64,000 nucleotides of DNA. Source: Paraburkholderia polaris. GTDB lineage: Bacteria; Pseudomonadota; Gammaproteobacteria; Burkholderiales; Burkholderiaceae. Positions 9,253 through 17,587 of this stretch are shown here, one piece after another. Position 1 is the first letter of the stretch. Every line of letters starts with the position of its first letter. Both the position numbers and the translations under genes were made by a program. Location of the stretch: contig NZ_JABBGJ010000047.1 in NCBI RefSeq assembly GCF_012927345.1, forward strand, positions 1 to 64,000. Reading direction: 5' to 3'. The notes under the pieces were generated by a model that did no database searches, had not been told where the DNA came from, and was given only the letters and a program-made list of their open reading frames with translations.

Positions 9253-11229
9253 ATGACGGGCGAACCTCACCGGCCTGACCAGGCAACAGGTAGCGATACA
9301 CACCACGTGAAAGTCGCGCCGGTACAGCCGCGCGCGGTCGCCCATGTCGATGACGATTCCGTCATGCCGGTCGCCCTGTACTGGCTATGCTTCCTCGCGT
9401 TCGTCGTCGGTATCGTGACTGGCCTGGGCGCGGTAGTGTTCCGGGGACTGATTGGACTGGTGCACAACGTGTTCTTCCTCGGGCGTCTTTCGTTTGCATA
9501 CGACGCCAGCCACTTCACGCCCGCTGCGCCGTGGGGCATGTTTGTCATTCTCGTGCCTGTTGTGGGCGGACTCGCGGTCACCTGGATCGTGAGTACGTTT
9601 GCACCAGAAGCGAAGGGACACGGCGTGCCGGAGGTGATGGACGCGATTTACTACAAACGCGGCGTAATCCGCCCCGTGGTGGCCATTGTGAAATCAATCG
9701 CGTCGGCACTGGCGATCGGCTCCGGTGCAGCCGTGGGGCGCGAAGGGCCGATCATCCAGATCGGCTCGGCGCTCGGTTCGACGCTCGGTCAGCTGGTGAC
9801 GATGACGGCCGGTCAGCGTATCACGCTGGTTGCAGCGGGAGCCGGTGCCGGCATTGCCGCAACCTTCAATACGCCGATCGGCGGCGTGCTGTTCGCCACC
9901 GAACTGATGATGCCGGAAATCAGCGTGAACACCTTTTTGCCGGTGGCGATTGCAACAGGCACGGCGACCTTTCTGGGTCGGTTGTTCTTCGGTGACGCGC
10001 CTGCGTTCTTTGTCCCCGCGCAGCTGGGTGCAATTCCGAACCAGCCGGGCAGCGCCCTGACGCTGATTCTCTATGCGTTACTCGGCGCCGTGACGGGAGC
10101 GGCTGCCGCACTGCTGATCCGTGCGCTGCATTGGGCTGAAGATGGATTCGACAGGGTACCGGGACGTTACGGGCGTCACGCCTTCGGGATGCTGATTGTA
10201 GGCGTGACGATGTATCTGCTATGGCGCTATGCGGGCCACTACTACGTCGAAGGGGTCGGTTACGCGACCATTCAGGCCACGCTGTACGGGCAGCTGCAGG
10301 GTGGTGCCTTCCTGCTGTTGCTGGCGCTGTGCAAGACGCTGGCTACATCGGTCAGTCTGGGTTCGGGTTCGTCGGGTGGCGTTTTTTCCCCATCGCTTTT
10401 TATCGGTGCGACGCTGGGGGCGTCGTTTGCGTCCGTGGTTGCCATGGTGTTGCCCGGGGCGCCCGTCAGCGCGCCCGCCTTTGCGATGGTGGGCATGGGC
10501 GCAATGGTGGGTGGCGGCACCGGTGCCGCGATGACCGCCGTCGCGATGATCTTCGAGATGACACGAGACTACGACATCGTGCTGCCCATGATAATCGCGG
10601 TGGCCTTCAGCCTGGGCGCACGCCGGCTACTGTCGCCCGAAAGCATCTACACACTCAAGTTGGTACGGCGCGGACACCCGATTCCCAACGCCCTTCATGC
10701 CAACATGTTCCTTGTACAGAGTGCGGCACAGGTCATGGAAACCGATGTCTTCGTGCTCGATGAGGACGTGCCATTTCACGACGTGCTTGCCCGTACGGAA
10801 GGCGCCGCTTTCCGGCATGTGGTGGTCACCAGGGCACATGAGATTTACGGGGTTCTGCGCATCAATACCGGGCTGCGCCGCGCTGTGAGCCAAGGCGCTC
10901 CGGAGATCATGCTCGGCACACTCGCGCAGCGCAATTTCATCGTCGTCCAGGAAAACGACGTCGCGTTCGGGGTCATTACCCGGCTGTGGAAGCAGCACGC
11001 GGCGATGGCGGTCGTGGTGGGGCGACAGGAAGGACGCGGCCCCGTTCGTGTGCTCGGGGTGATTGCCAAGGAGCACATTGCGGATGCTGTTGCGATGAGC
11101 ATCAGGATATTTCCGGGGCAAGCCGAAAGTCGACCCCGTCGAGGCGCGATGCGGTCGTTTAACAGAAAAGGAAAAAAGAAAAAGACCGACGGCGACGCCA
11201 AAGGAGCTGGCAATGAAACTGACACATGA
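9253..11229 (+). CDS. ClC chloride channel with C-terminal CBS domain pair
   Basis: A 658-residue fusion. Residues about 40-470 form the ClC transport domain with GHGVPEV (122-128), GREGP (162-166, gating E164), TFNTPIGGVLFATELMMPE and GSGSSGGVFSPSLFIGA. Residues about 480-625 form two CBS motifs, which in other ClC proteins bind adenine nucleotides and tune gating. The tail is strongly basic (RKGKKKKTDG). The N-terminus is a 35-residue polar extension. The ATG lies after GGGGACGAC. The last 17 bases overlap the next gene. A function in chloride/proton exchange or acid stress is inferred from the family. Confidence 0.92.
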   Translation: MTGEPHRPDQATGSDTHHVKVAPVQPRAVAHVDDDSVMPVALYWLCFLAFVVGIVTGLGAVVFRGLIGLVHNVFFLGRLSFAYDASHFTPAAPWGMFVILVPVVGGLAVTWIVSTFAPEAKGHGVPEVMDAIYYKRGVIRPVVAIVKSIASALAIGSGAAVGREGPIIQIGSALGSTLGQLVTMTAGQRITLVAAGAGAGIAATFNTPIGGVLFATELMMPEISVNTFLPVAIATGTATFLGRLFFGDAPAFFVPAQLGAIPNQPGSALTLILYALLGAVTGAAAALLIRALHWAEDGFDRVPGRYGRHAFGMLIVGVTMYLLWRYAGHYYVEGVGYATIQATLYGQLQGGAFLLLLALCKTLATSVSLGSGSSGGVFSPSLFIGATLGASFASVVAMVLPGAPVSAPAFAMVGMGAMVGGGTGAAMTAVAMIFEMTRDYDIVLPMIIAVAFSLGARRLLSPESIYTLKLVRRGHPIPNALHANMFLVQSAAQVMETDVFVLDEDVPFHDVLARTEGAAFRHVVVTRAHEIYGVLRINTGLRRAVSQGAPEIMLGTLAQRNFIVVQENDVAFGVITRLWKQHAAMAVVVGRQEGRGPVRVLGVIAKEHIADAVAMSIRIFPGQAESRPRRGAMRSFNRKGKKKKTDGDAKGAGNETDT

Positions 11230-11467
11230 TTTGGACGGCCTTCGCAGGCGTATCGGCAAGGCTCTTCATCTCGACTACCTGAAACAGGTTTCAGGAGGGA
11301 TGGGAGTGGGAAAGCCGGAACCGGCGCCAGAATGGGTGATCGTTTACCGCACGGCGCACGGCTTCTGCTGCGTCTATCACGGCGAACCCGTCGAATTGCA
11401 CGAAATGCTCGACGTCCAGATCTGGGCTGAGGAGATGGATGTCGAGACTTGGTTCATCGGTCTTTGA
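11213..11467 (+). CDS. Small hypothetical protein overlapping the ClC-CBS gene
   Basis: An 84-residue soluble protein whose ATG lies inside the end of the ClC-CBS gene, after GGAGCTGGC, so the two are probably co-translated. It is basic at the N-terminus (LDGLRRRIGKALHLDYLKQ), with an aromatic middle (EWVIVYRTAHGFCCVYHG) and an acidic C-terminus. No domain was recognised. The overlap suggests a link to the channel, for instance as an accessory factor; this is inference only. Confidence 0.6.
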   Translation: MKLTHDLDGLRRRIGKALHLDYLKQVSGGMGVGKPEPAPEWVIVYRTAHGFCCVYHGEPVELHEMLDVQIWAEEMDVETWFIGL

Positions 11468-11546
11468 CCGCGGGTTATGTTCCGTTTCCGGACACGCATA
11501 GCCAGACCCGCACGCGACAGTGCCCTTACGAACGGGGCTTGCCCCA

Positions 11547-11880
11547 CTAGCGGTAAACCAGGTCCGCGCGCCGGTCCTGTGCCCAGGACGCCTCATCATG
11601 GCCCATCGCCAGAGGTTTTTCCTTGCCGAGACTGACCGCTTCCAGTTGCGAGTCGGGTACACCCAGGGTCTCGAGTTCATGGAGCACCGCTTCGGAGCGT
11701 CGTTCGCCGAGCGCCAGGTTGTATTCCGTCGTTCCCCGTTCGTCGGTATTACCCTGGATCAGTACGTGCCGGTTTGGGTGGTTTCTGAGATATTGGGGTA
11801 TTCGTCCTTTTCGTGCTTGTATGGACCCGCCGCCTTTTGCAAGCTTCTTGTTCGTGATGTCGAAACGGTCTGCATGCATG
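11547..11880 (-). pseudogene. Pal/OmpA-like peptidoglycan-binding domain remnant
   Basis: The C-terminal half of a peptidoglycan-associated lipoprotein (Pal) is clear: YLRNHPNRHVLIQGNTDERG, then TEYNLALGERRSEAV, LGVPDSQLEAVSLGKEKP and NRRADL-like QDRRADLVYR. This is the OmpA-like fold that binds diaminopimelate. Upstream the frame degenerates: ADRFDITNK is recognisable, but the segment before YLRNHPN is scrambled and no signal peptide or lipobox is found. The protein would be neither exported nor folded normally, so I call it a pseudogene. A complete Pal with the Tol system presumably exists elsewhere in the genome. Confidence 0.75.
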
Positions 11881-11949
11881 TATCCGGCTTGCAATTGGAA
11901 GACAGCCGAAGCACGCCCGCAGCCTTCATGAGATCCGCGCACCCTGTCC

Positions 11950-12096
11950 TTAGCAAAATCGCGGCTTGCCTGAAAGAGCAGGTCTGGCCGACCCGAGGGG
12001 ATGCTGCTCGCGCACGATCTCGTGTTTATACCGGTAGAGCGAAACGCCGAACATCAGCGCCATCCCGATTACGATTCCCCACATTGCATACGTCAT
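11950..12096 (-). CDS. Small single-pass membrane protein, 48 residues
   Basis: It begins MTYAMWGIVIGMALMFG, a single hydrophobic helix, followed by a basic segment (YRYKHEIVREQH) and a short polar tail. GAAGGGTACG precedes the ATG at a good distance; the longer reading to 12237 has no such site. The architecture resembles small oxidase- or stress-associated membrane peptides, but no family can be assigned with confidence. Confidence 0.5.
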   Translation of the reverse strand: MTYAMWGIVIGMALMFGVSLYRYKHEIVREQHPLGSARPALSGKPRFC

Positions 12097-12252
12097 ATCG
12101 TACCCTTCGGCTAATCCCCGATTCACATCTCCGCAATCGGATACTACGTGGCAGAGAGGAAGGCGCTCTACGCTGGCATATCGACAAGCGTGAGGCGTAC
12201 GCATGCTCGTTTGGTTATTGCCAACCCAGCGGCGCATCGGCTACGCGCTCAC

Positions 12253-12366
12253 TTAATGTCTGGGCACCCTATGCCTCTGTCTAAGTCCGACGCGTACCGT
12301 CGATATAATCACGACCGACATCATGGCCGCCATTCCCGCTGTGAAAGCGAGTAGTGATTGGCCCAT
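12253..12366 (-). CDS. Small single-pass membrane protein, 37 residues
   Basis: A short reading frame with an AGGAAG ribosome binding site six bases before the ATG. It encodes one hydrophobic helix (LLAFTAGMAAMMSVVIIST) and a basic tail (RVGLRQRHRVPRH). It lies upstream of the 48-residue membrane peptide on the same strand, so the two may be co-transcribed. Function unknown. Confidence 0.4.
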   Translation of the reverse strand: MGQSLLAFTAGMAAMMSVVIISTVRVGLRQRHRVPRH

Positions 12367-12416
12367 CGTATCTTCCTATTAGTTCGGAGCCGTGTTGACA
12401 CGCGAACGGATGCGCG

Positions 12417-12863
12417 CTAAGTCGAGTCGGCTAGCATCGTTGCGAACTCCGGCGGCGCGCCCGCGACCTCCGCATTCTCAAGTTCATGTATGCAAGCGAG
12501 GGTGATGAACGCCGAGCGGGTCATGTGGCACTGTTGCGCCGCCGCATCGACATCCTGCAGAGCGCTCTTACTCAGGCTAAGTTGAATGCGCACTGCGCGC
12601 GAAATGACCCGAGCCATGTCGATCTCGACGAACAGCCATAAGCCCTCGCCGTCGTCCATGTCCAGCGCCTGCAATGCGGATGTATCACTCGTGGGTGCTG
12701 GAATCAGGTCCTCGCTCCCGTCATATACCCGCTGCACAACGTCCAGCGCGTTGTGTTTCAACTCTTCGAGCGAGTTTCCGCACGCGTGGGCACCGGGAAA
12801 GTCCGGAAAGCTGCCGCGATAGCGCAAATCGTCATTCCGATGAACATATAGCGGGTATTGCAT
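12417..12863 (-). CDS. HicB-family antitoxin-like protein, no HicA partner
   Basis: A 148-residue protein. The N-terminal half is the HicB partial RNase H-like fold (YPLYVHRNDDLRYRGSFPDFPGA, then GNSLEELKHNALDVV). The C-terminal half is a ribbon-helix-helix-like DNA-binding segment (VRIQLSLSKSALQDVDAAA, SAFITLACIHEL). In complete systems HicB neutralises the mRNA interferase HicA and represses the operon. No HicA-sized gene (about 60 residues, with a conserved histidine) is seen on either side, so this is an orphan regulator or the remains of a toxin-antitoxin pair. Confidence 0.85.
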   Translation of the reverse strand: MQYPLYVHRNDDLRYRGSFPDFPGAHACGNSLEELKHNALDVVQRVYDGSEDLIPAPTSDTSALQALDMDDGEGLWLFVEIDMARVISRAVRIQLSLSKSALQDVDAAAQQCHMTRSAFITLACIHELENAEVAGAPPEFATMLADST

Positions 12864-13015
12864 GAGTGACTCCGAAGTCGCACGAGGAGAGCTGTCAGCA
12901 AACTATGCGGCCAACTTCGCTACGCGTCTGTACGCTGAACGACTTTCGTCGCCTTCGATTGATGGAAACTCTCCATCAGATAGAAAATGAAGAGGGGGCC
13001 GAAATCGGGAGATCT

Positions 13016-13029
13016 GTACGCTGACGTAC
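13016..13029. promoter_or_regulatory. Palindrome GTACG-N4-CGTAC, perfect copy 1
   Basis: GTACG CTGA CGTAC lies 58 bases before the GTG start of the YSC84-type lipoprotein gene, within its likely promoter region. It is one of five perfect copies in the window, all intergenic. The two five-base arms and four-base spacer match the geometry of Crp/Fnr-family operators; the protein that binds is not known. Confidence 0.6.
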
Positions 13030-13087
13030 CGCGTCTGCATCCGCGCTGATGTAGCGTCGGAAATCATTGGGTATCAAGGAGCAGATC

Positions 13088-13675
13088 GTGCTCAGACGAA
13101 CATTCATATGGAGTACGCCAGCGTCCATCCTTGCGCTTGGCCTCGCGATCTCCGGTTGCACCACAACCAGCCCGTCCGACACCAGCGGTCAACAGATAGA
13201 CAAACGTCACACGATCGACGCAGGCGTCGACTCTACGCTTGCGCGCCTTTACGGCGCGGCAAAAGGTTCGCGTGAACTCGTGAGCAAGGCACACGGTGTG
13301 CTGACGTTTCCGTCTGTGATCGACGCCGGTTTCGTTGTCGGCGGCCAGTATGGCGAAGGCTCGCTGCGCGTCGGCGGCCGTACGGCCGGGTACTACAGCA
13401 TGGTAACCGGTTCGATAGGATGGCAGATCGGCGCGCAATCTCGCGCGATCGTCTTTCTGTTCATGACGGACGAATCTCTGAACCGGTTCCGCAGCACCGA
13501 TGGTTGGTCGGCGGGGGGCGACGCGTCAGTCGCGGTGCTGAAAGTCGGCGCGAACGGTGATGTCGACACCAGCACCGCAACCGGCCAGGTGGACGCGTTT
13601 GTACTAACGAACAGCGGGTTGATGGCAGGTGTGTCGCTTGACGGTACGAAAGTTACGCGGCTCAAATCGCTGTAA
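13088..13675 (+). CDS. YSC84/SYLF-domain lipoprotein
   Basis: A 195-residue protein. A basic signal peptide (MLRRTF) ends in the lipobox ISGC, so it should be lipid-anchored in the envelope. The mature part has the SYLF/Ysc84 signature: SRELVSKAHGVLTFPSVIDAGFVVGGQYGEG, then GYYSMVTGSIGWQIGAQSRAIVFLFMTDESL and a C-terminal beta-rich part. The family binds lipids in eukaryotes and is an uncharacterised envelope protein in bacteria. The GTG start at 13088 is chosen because AAGGAGCAGATC precedes it; the TTG at 13067 would spoil the signal peptide. The gene has a perfect GTACG-N4-CGTAC palindrome in its promoter region. Confidence 0.9.
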   Translation: MLRRTFIWSTPASILALGLAISGCTTTSPSDTSGQQIDKRHTIDAGVDSTLARLYGAAKGSRELVSKAHGVLTFPSVIDAGFVVGGQYGEGSLRVGGRTAGYYSMVTGSIGWQIGAQSRAIVFLFMTDESLNRFRSTDGWSAGGDASVAVLKVGANGDVDTSTATGQVDAFVLTNSGLMAGVSLDGTKVTRLKSL

Positions 13676-14144
13676 CAAGCAAGACGGACCGGCAATTCAT
13701 GTCGCAAGATGCGGAAATGCAAAAGAGGAAACTGCTCAATCGCAGTCTCCGGGCATCGCGCAGCCATCGTCAGTCACGCCGTGCTCTGGTGTCTCCGTTT
13801 GCAACTGGGTCTGCGCGATATAGATGAGTTGTTTTGTGAACGCGGTGCAATCGCCAGCGACGAGTCAATTTGGTGTGGGTGCAGGTTCGGTTCGAGCTTC
13901 GCTCATCGCGTGAAGTCTGCGCGGTGAATTCTATCTGTTGCGGCGAGCGGTCTGCCAGCGCATTGGTCGAACTCGAAATGCTGCTACAGAAGCGCCTGCG
14001 CACGGCTGTTGCGAAGCGGCACGTCGAGCGCGTCCCGGCCCCTTGTCATGATGGGATCATCGGGTGATGAAGCCCTTTCTGTCGTGTCGGTCGCGCGTCA
14101 TAGCAGCTTCAGTTCGCGCGGAGGGAAAATGCTTTAACGCGAAC
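13676..14144. other. Intergenic, 469 bp, nothing recognised
   Basis: Short frames on both strands (for example 13870-14067 plus and 13770-14003 minus) lack ribosome binding sites and family features. I see no repeat or palindrome here. Confidence 0.4.
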
Positions 14145-16010
14145 CTATAAATGTTCCCGAGAATTGCCCTGCAGCAGCATCCGGATCTCATCTCCTGAGA
14201 GAGTCTCGCGCTCGAGCAACGCTTGCGCGAACCGCCTGAGTTGGCCCATATGGGCGCTCAGGATCTCGTGCGCCTTCGCCTGCCCGCCTTCAGTGAGACG
14301 CCGGATTTCCTTGTCGATGGCAAGGGCGGTGGCTGGCGAAACGTCGACAGACGGACTTGCTAAACTCTCGCGCCCGCTCTCGCAATACACAGGCCCAAGC
14401 GTGTCACTGAAACCAAACTCCGTCACCATACGACGGGCCAGCATGGTCGCCTGCCGGATGTCGTCGCTGGCCCCCGTCGTGACTTCATCCCTCCCATAGA
14501 TCAACTCCTCGGCAACACGGCCGCCGAACATCATCGCGACCTTCGATTCGAGTTCCTTCCTGGAGAAGGAGTACCGGTCCCGCTCCGGCAGGGACATGGT
14601 GACGCCGAGCGCCCGGCCCCGAGGGACGATGCTCACCTTGTGCAGCGGATCATGACCCGGCGAATAGAACGCGACCAGCGCATGGCCCGCTTCGTGATAG
14701 GCCGTCATCTCCCGCTCTTCGTTTGTCATCATCAGTGAGCGCCGCTCTGCACCCATTAAAACCCTGTCCCTCGCCTGCTCGAAGTCTGTGCTCGTCACAT
14801 GCGCGTGATCGCAGCGAGCGGCCAACAGCGCAGCTTCATTGACAAGATGGGCAAGATCAGCGCCCGAGAATCCTGGTGTCCCGCGCGCGAGCGTCATGGC
14901 AGCAACATCGGGCCCGAGGGGGACCTTGCGCATGTGCACCTGAAGGATCTTTTCGCGCCCCAGTACGTCTGGATACGAAACCATCACCTGACGGTCGAAT
15001 CGACCCGGCCGCAGCAGCGCGGAGTCCAGCACATCGGGCCGGTTCGTCGCGGCGATCACGATGACGTCTTCGTTCGCGTCAAAGCCATCCATTTCGACGA
15101 GAAGCTGGTTCACTGTCTGTTCGCGCTCGTCGTTACCAGGTCCCACGCCCCGGTGCCGGCCAACGGCGTCAATTTCGTCGATGAAAATGATGCAAGGTGC
15201 TTTCTTCCTGGCCTCGCTGAACATATCGCGCACCCTTGCCGCTCCGACGCCGACGAACATTTCGACGAAATTCGACCCAGATATCGTAAAGAATGGAACC
15301 CCGGCTTCACCTGCGATAGCGCGTGCCAACAGCGTCTTGCCCGTGCCGGGCGGCCCCACGAGCAGCACGCCCTTGGGCACCTTTGCACCAAGGCGTTGGA
15401 ACTTCGGTGGATCTTTGAGATACTGGACGATCTCCGCAAGCTCCTCCTCCGCCTCTTCGATACCCGCAACATCCGCGAAGGTGACGCAGCGCGAGCTCTC
15501 CGTCAGCAACTGCGCCCGAGAATGGCCGAAGGTCGTCGCACCGCTGCGAGCCGGACCACGGCGCATTACGAAGATCGTGAGCGCAATCAGCAGTGCCATA
15601 GGCAACCAGGTCGTCGGAAGTCCGTTCGGAGTAGACCATCCGTCATCCGCCGCGACTGCCACTCGCACGTGATGCCGCAGCAGGTTTGCGATTATGTCGG
15701 GGTCTTCGGGAACAGTCGTGCGAAATTTTGTGCCATCCTTAAGCTCACCAGAGACATCATGGCCCGCGACCGTGACATCGAACACGTCGCTCCTGTCTAT
15801 GTCTGAGACAAAATCGGAATAGACCATTGGATTGACTGCTTCGCTTCGTACTGTTGCTGCATAGGCTGCAGCGTGTTTCGGCGTCACGATGGCCGCGTTC
15901 GCCGCTGCGGCATCGCTCGAATCTGGCTGCGCTTGCGCCATGCCGCCAAGTATCGATGTCGCAGCAATTGCCGCGACAGCAAGTATCCTGCAGAAACAGC
16001 GTTGGCGCAT
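14145..16010 (-). CDS. ftsH: FtsH-type AAA+ zinc metalloprotease
   Basis: A 621-residue membrane-anchored ATP-dependent protease that degrades misfolded membrane and regulatory proteins. Walker A is GPPGTGKT (219-226), Walker B IIFIDEID (274-281), the second region of homology ATNRPDVLDSALLRPGRFDR (321-340), and the zinc site HEAGH (439-443) with a further Asp near 516. The periplasmic part is residues about 30-132, with one clear transmembrane helix at about 134-149. Unusually, the N-terminus resembles a cleavable signal peptide ending in AQA near residue 27. The start at 16010 follows AAGGAG. It is an accessory copy beside stress genes rather than in the usual ftsJ-ftsH-folP context. A palindrome lies 81 bases upstream. 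Confidence 0.93.
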   Translation of the reverse strand: MRQRCFCRILAVAAIAATSILGGMAQAQPDSSDAAAANAAIVTPKHAAAYAATVRSEAVNPMVYSDFVSDIDRSDVFDVTVAGHDVSGELKDGTKFRTTVPEDPDIIANLLRHHVRVAVAADDGWSTPNGLPTTWLPMALLIALTIFVMRRGPARSGATTFGHSRAQLLTESSRCVTFADVAGIEEAEEELAEIVQYLKDPPKFQRLGAKVPKGVLLVGPPGTGKTLLARAIAGEAGVPFFTISGSNFVEMFVGVGAARVRDMFSEARKKAPCIIFIDEIDAVGRHRGVGPGNDEREQTVNQLLVEMDGFDANEDVIVIAATNRPDVLDSALLRPGRFDRQVMVSYPDVLGREKILQVHMRKVPLGPDVAAMTLARGTPGFSGADLAHLVNEAALLAARCDHAHVTSTDFEQARDRVLMGAERRSLMMTNEEREMTAYHEAGHALVAFYSPGHDPLHKVSIVPRGRALGVTMSLPERDRYSFSRKELESKVAMMFGGRVAEELIYGRDEVTTGASDDIRQATMLARRMVTEFGFSDTLGPVYCESGRESLASPSVDVSPATALAIDKEIRRLTEGGQAKAHEILSAHMGQLRRFAQALLERETLSGDEIRMLLQGNSREHL

Positions 16011-16090
16011 GATTGTCGCTCCTTCCCCGCACGGCACTGTAAATCTCCAGGCCAGCATGTATACGCTGAGCGCAACCGGCGTATACGTCG

Positions 16091-16104
16091 GTACGGTGAC
16101 GTAC
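16091..16104. promoter_or_regulatory. Palindrome GTACG-N4-CGTAC, perfect copy 2
   Basis: GTACG GTGA CGTAC lies 81 bases upstream of the ftsH start (minus strand), in the region expected for its promoter. Confidence 0.6.
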
Positions 16105-16214
16105 GGCGCACAGGATGGCCGCCGACGCGTCCACACGGCGGCACCGGGTGAATATCCGTCTGGTTCATCGATGCCTCGTCGTAAATGCCAGCGCGCCCGC
16201 TGCAAGCAGTTGAC

Positions 16215-16230
16215 CGCTACCGTACAGACC
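16215..16230 (+). repeat. 16-base sequence repeated at 45491-45506
   Basis: The 16-mer CGCTACCGTACAGACC is identical at 45491-45506, and both copies are preceded by AGC-N3-TTG-N-C. It contains a single CGTAC half-site. This copy lies between the divergent ftsH and PRC-barrel genes, about 210 bases before the latter. It may be a shared promoter or operator element. Confidence 0.4.
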
Positions 16231-16442
16231 CGTTCAGGTCGCTTGTGAGAATGTTGTGTTCCAGCCCGCCCATACGCTGGGTCCACGCCCGAAGTTCCTG
16301 TCTAACGAACCGCGCTCGCTTTGACGTCAAGAAAAGCGACATGGCCGTTACATAGGCAGTCTGTTTCCTGATGTCGATTTCCGCGTTATCGATACAGGCA
16401 ATCCGGCCAACCCCGGTCGAAAGGCAACAAGGAGATAACATC

Positions 16443-17369
16443 ATGAAATGCAAAAAGGAAACGAGGGCCATGCATCACCCGGCCTTTGCCGCTTCACTAA
16501 CAGCTTGCCTTTGCCTGGGTCTTGCAACCCCGCTACTCGCGGCTCAGTCAACAAATACCGGTACGGTACACAACCCATCTGGTACCGCGAATTCGATGTC
16601 CAATGAGAAGCCCGCGCAAAAATGCCTGACTGATCTTCGCGCCTTCGAGAACCAGATGCAGAAAGGCGGCTACTGGCTACACGGTTCTGGCAACGGATAC
16701 GGTTATCCGATGTACGGCTACAGCGTCAATGAGCCAGATACGCTGCCTCCGAGCCGCACCACTGGCACCGCCGCCGCCGCCGGCACCCCGGTATCGGCCG
16801 AATATGGACAAGCGAGACCGGGATACGAGATCCGTACACTCATCGCCTCTGCCAACATTCTGGCGCAACACGGACAGCAACAGGCCTGTGAATCATTGCT
16901 GACTGAGACCCGCGGTATGTACAAGAGTTACGCAGCAAATCTGCGCAATGGTGATGTACGCAAGTCGGACATGCCGGGCTGGCGGAGCAAGGAGGTTTCC
17001 AACGCGCAGCCGGTCACAGGTAACGGCAATGCCTTCCGGTCCGATCAGTTGGTTGGCACAGACGTCGTCAACCCGAAACAGGAGGATCTTGGCAGCGTCA
17101 ACGATATTGTCATGAGTCCGCAGACGGGCAAGATCGCTTACCTGGTGATCGGCCGCGGAGGAGTGTTTGGCATAGATGAGAAATACGTCCCGGTTCCCTG
17201 GGCGGATTTCAAGGCAACCTCTGGCGCCACCTTGCTGGTACTCGACACGACCAAGGTCAATATGGCGGCGGCGCCGGAGGTGAAGGACGATCAGTTTTCG
17301 TCGCATGGTGGCTTCGACCAGCAGAGCCAGAAAGTGGACGACTACTGGAAGACCCACCTTTCGAATTAA
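16443..17369 (+). CDS. Exported PRC-barrel domain protein
   Basis: A 308-residue protein with a signal peptide (KCKKETRAMHH basic start, cleavage after LLAAQ near residue 36). The middle contains a Gly/Tyr-rich patch and a helical region (EIRTLIASANILAQHGQQQ, ESLLTETRGMYKSYA). The C-terminal 110 residues are a PRC-barrel: FRSDQLVGTDVVNPKQEDLG, VNDIVMSPQTGKIAYLVIGRG, KYVPVPWADFKA. PRC-barrels bind partner proteins or RNA; here the protein should be periplasmic. AACAAGGAG precedes the ATG. A 5'-truncated paralogue lies at 34821-35366 and further PRC genes follow, so this family has multiplied in the window. Confidence 0.88.
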   Translation: MKCKKETRAMHHPAFAASLTACLCLGLATPLLAAQSTNTGTVHNPSGTANSMSNEKPAQKCLTDLRAFENQMQKGGYWLHGSGNGYGYPMYGYSVNEPDTLPPSRTTGTAAAAGTPVSAEYGQARPGYEIRTLIASANILAQHGQQQACESLLTETRGMYKSYAANLRNGDVRKSDMPGWRSKEVSNAQPVTGNGNAFRSDQLVGTDVVNPKQEDLGSVNDIVMSPQTGKIAYLVIGRGGVFGIDEKYVPVPWADFKATSGATLLVLDTTKVNMAAAPEVKDDQFSSHGGFDQQSQKVDDYWKTHLSN

Positions 17370-17587
17370 CCGCACCGGATGGCGCAGCACTACTGACTTC
17401 GCAGTTCGAAAATCCAGGCACGACTCATCCAGAGCCCATCGCGCCAAACCGTGTTGACATTGCACGAGGCGCATGAATACCAGAGCAAACGCGACGAAGG
17501 AAGCGACCTAGTCAACAAGCCCTGTTGTCACGGGCGATGCAGCGGAACCGGCTGGCGCAGGGGGCCGCCGGCCAATATCCGCTGCAT

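Noticed and set aside
12925..12945. Additional GTACG site before the YSC84 gene
   Set aside because: Only one half-site is present; the second arm (ACGAC) does not match at the four-base spacing.
14799..15806. 335-residue plus-strand open frame
   Set aside because: It lies entirely antisense to ftsH, has no family features, and is open only because of high GC codon usage on the other strand.
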